A stretch of 6,313 nucleotides of DNA from Chloroflexota bacterium (GTDB lineage: Bacteria; Chloroflexota; Dehalococcoidia; SZUA-161). This document shows positions 5,498 through 6,313 of this stretch, piece by piece. How positions within the stretch are numbered: position 1 is the stretch's first letter; each line of letters begins with the position of its first letter. The DNA is taken from the NCBI GenBank assembly GCA_016865955.1, contig VGNW01000141.1, positions 1 to 6,313 on the forward strand. The letters run 5' to 3'. The notes under the pieces were generated by a model. It saw nothing but the letters and a program-made list of their open reading frames with translations, ran no database searches and was not told the origin of the DNA. Both the position numbers and the translations under genes were made by a program.

Positions 5498-6313
5498 TTA
5501 TTGTATTTCCAGTCTAACATTAAAACTGGTGCCGTTTTTGGGGGGCAGGTCAAGACCCCTTAAGGCCACTGCGAACAGGGTAAGCGCCATAAATATCCAT
5601 GCCATCGTCATAAACAGCATACATTTGGGGGCGTTGCCCAGAGGGGCTTTTATCCGCAAGACAATGACCACGACTGTTAATATCAAAGGCAAAGTCAGTA
5701 ATCCCACGGACAGCGGTGCATCGAATATCCCCATATGCCAGGATACGGGAACCAGTATGAATGCCCCCAGAGTCGTGGCTGCCTCTATCACCATTGAGGT
5801 CTTAACCTTTAACCTCAGTCCTACGGTGCTGATGTTGTATACATCGTCCTTTTGATTTTCCTTAATGTGCCCTCGACCCAGAGCGTGAGATGATTTCCTG
5901 AGCTTGTTTGTTACCTCGAAGCCTATGCCATGGATAAAAAGAAATAAAGCAAAGGCTATAATGAATTTATTCAATGATGCCACTAACAGCCAGCCTACGA
6001 TGGGCAACAGCGCCATGCCCAGGGCGTGGGGGATAGGCCCCCAGGCGGTTTCTTTGAGTCTCAGAGGCGGCAATGAATATACCAGACCTACAACCCAGCC
6101 TGCTGTAATCGCTATTATCAGTTGATAGTTGCCGGTAATCAATAGCAGGGCCAGCAGCAGTGACCCGGCCAGGATATTTTGCAGAATAAAGACATTGCGG
6201 GCGGTTTTTGCCGTAAGCTCGCCGGTTACCAGCGGATTGCTGGGAATATACAGGCGGTCCTCCTCTCTGTCGGCGTATGTGTTGGCGTATTGAGCTATGG
6301 CTATGAGAACAGC
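5498..6313 (-). CDS. UbiA-superfamily prenyltransferase, N-terminus beyond the window, 3' end altered by the IS
   Basis: The frame is open to the window edge, so 271 residues are visible and perhaps 30-50 are missing; the internal TTG at 6142 is not the true start. The first aspartate motif is intact at 6283-6257 (NTYADREED, an N-x3-D-x3-D pattern), followed by SNPLVTGEL and later YSLPPLRLKE, both typical of UbiA enzymes of the chlorophyll-synthase and lipid-prenylating type. Several membrane helices follow. The second motif is atypical: instead of D-x3-D-x3-G there is GFEVTNKL, a polar stretch, then DDVYNISTVGLRL (about 5932-5818). The last 17 codons (from 5551) and the TAA stop lie inside the right end of the IS3 element, so the natural C-terminus has been replaced. 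It converges on the MenA-like gene across the IS. It could still be functional, because the fold is nearly complete before the junction. Confidence 0.82.
   Translation of the reverse strand, partial: AVLIAIAQYANTYADREEDRLYIPSNPLVTGELTAKTARNVFILQNILAGSLLLALLLITGNYQLIIAITAGWVVGLVYSLPPLRLKETAWGPIPHALGMALLPIVGWLLVASLNKFIIAFALFLFIHGIGFEVTNKLRKSSHALGRGHIKENQKDDVYNISTVGLRLKVKTSMVIEAATTLGAFILVPVSWHMGIFDAPLSVGLLTLPLILTVVVIVLRIKAPLGNAPKCMLFMTMAWIFMALTLFAVALRGLDLPPKNGTSFNVRLEIQ
5524..5552 (-). repeat. Right terminal inverted repeat of the IS3-family element
   Basis: On the minus strand the 29-base end begins TGACCTGCCCCCC and matches the left end at 21 of 28 aligned positions. It is translated as part of the C-terminus of the second prenyltransferase gene (DLPPKNGTSF). 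Confidence 0.85.

Larger units (their letters stand above)
4339..5552 (-). mobile_element. Complete IS3-family insertion sequence, IS407-like
   Basis: The element is 1214 bp, bounded by imperfect terminal inverted repeats that begin TGCCCTGCCCCC on the left and TGACCTGCCCCC on the right. This is close to the TG...TGnCCCC ends typical of the IS407 subgroup. It contains orfA and orfB in the -1 arrangement with a slippery heptamer, so it looks intact and possibly active. The IS407 group usually makes 4-bp target duplications. The flanks here read ACAG on the left and AGAC on the right, so none is seen; only AG is shared. The insertion is therefore old, or its flanks were rearranged. Its right end lies inside the 3' end of the second prenyltransferase gene. 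Confidence 0.88.

Noticed and set aside
4366..5519. Shorter IS3 boundaries at TGTTA (4366) and TAACA (5519)
   Set aside because: Similarity between these ends is limited to about five bases. The longer ends at 4339 and 5552 match over 21 of 28 positions and fit the IS407 consensus.
5498..6142. A 214-residue prenyltransferase starting at TTG 6142
   Set aside because: The frame continues open to the window edge and includes the first aspartate motif at 6283-6257, so this start would remove part of the active site.

Overview
The window looks like bacterial chromosome of mid G+C content. It has sigma-70 type -35/-10 boxes, purine-rich ribosome binding sites and bacterial insertion sequences. The mix of a MenA-like prenyltransferase, a cholesterol-oxidase-like GMC oxidoreductase and a zinc-ribbon DDE transposase would suit a Chloroflexota (Dehalococcoidia-like) or other environmental anaerobe. 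That placement is a weak guess; no taxonomic marker gene is present.

Layout. About 11-1119 is an insertion sequence carrying one minus-strand DDE transposase with an N-terminal zinc ribbon. Next to it is a minus-strand gene for a 95-residue, two-helix membrane protein (1115-1402). The 1403-1638 intergenic region holds two divergent sigma-70 promoters. One faces left and has a near-palindrome in its spacer; the other faces right. The rightward promoter leads to a GMC-family flavoprotein oxidoreductase (1639-3267). After 92 bp comes a MenA-like UbiA prenyltransferase (3360-4292) with a very strong ribosome binding site. A complete IS3-family element of the IS407 type occupies 4339-5552. It has 28/29-bp imperfect terminal inverted repeats, orfA and orfB on the minus strand, and a G GGA AAC slippery heptamer for -1 frameshifting. 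Rightward of it, on the minus strand and running off the window edge, is a second UbiA-family prenyltransferase (5498-6313, N-terminus missing). Its last 17 codons and stop codon lie inside the IS3 right end.

How the genes may work together. Without the IS3 element, the two prenyltransferase genes would converge with their 3' ends almost touching, and the GMC oxidoreductase lies upstream of the first. This suggests a small isoprenoid or quinone-type lipid module: prenyl transfer plus flavin-dependent oxidation of an alcohol or ring. That module is inference from gene context and family membership. Two insertion sequences flank it, and both appear to touch the 3' end of a neighbouring minus-strand gene. 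No stretch longer than 300 bp lacks a gene. No tRNA, rRNA or CRISPR array was seen.
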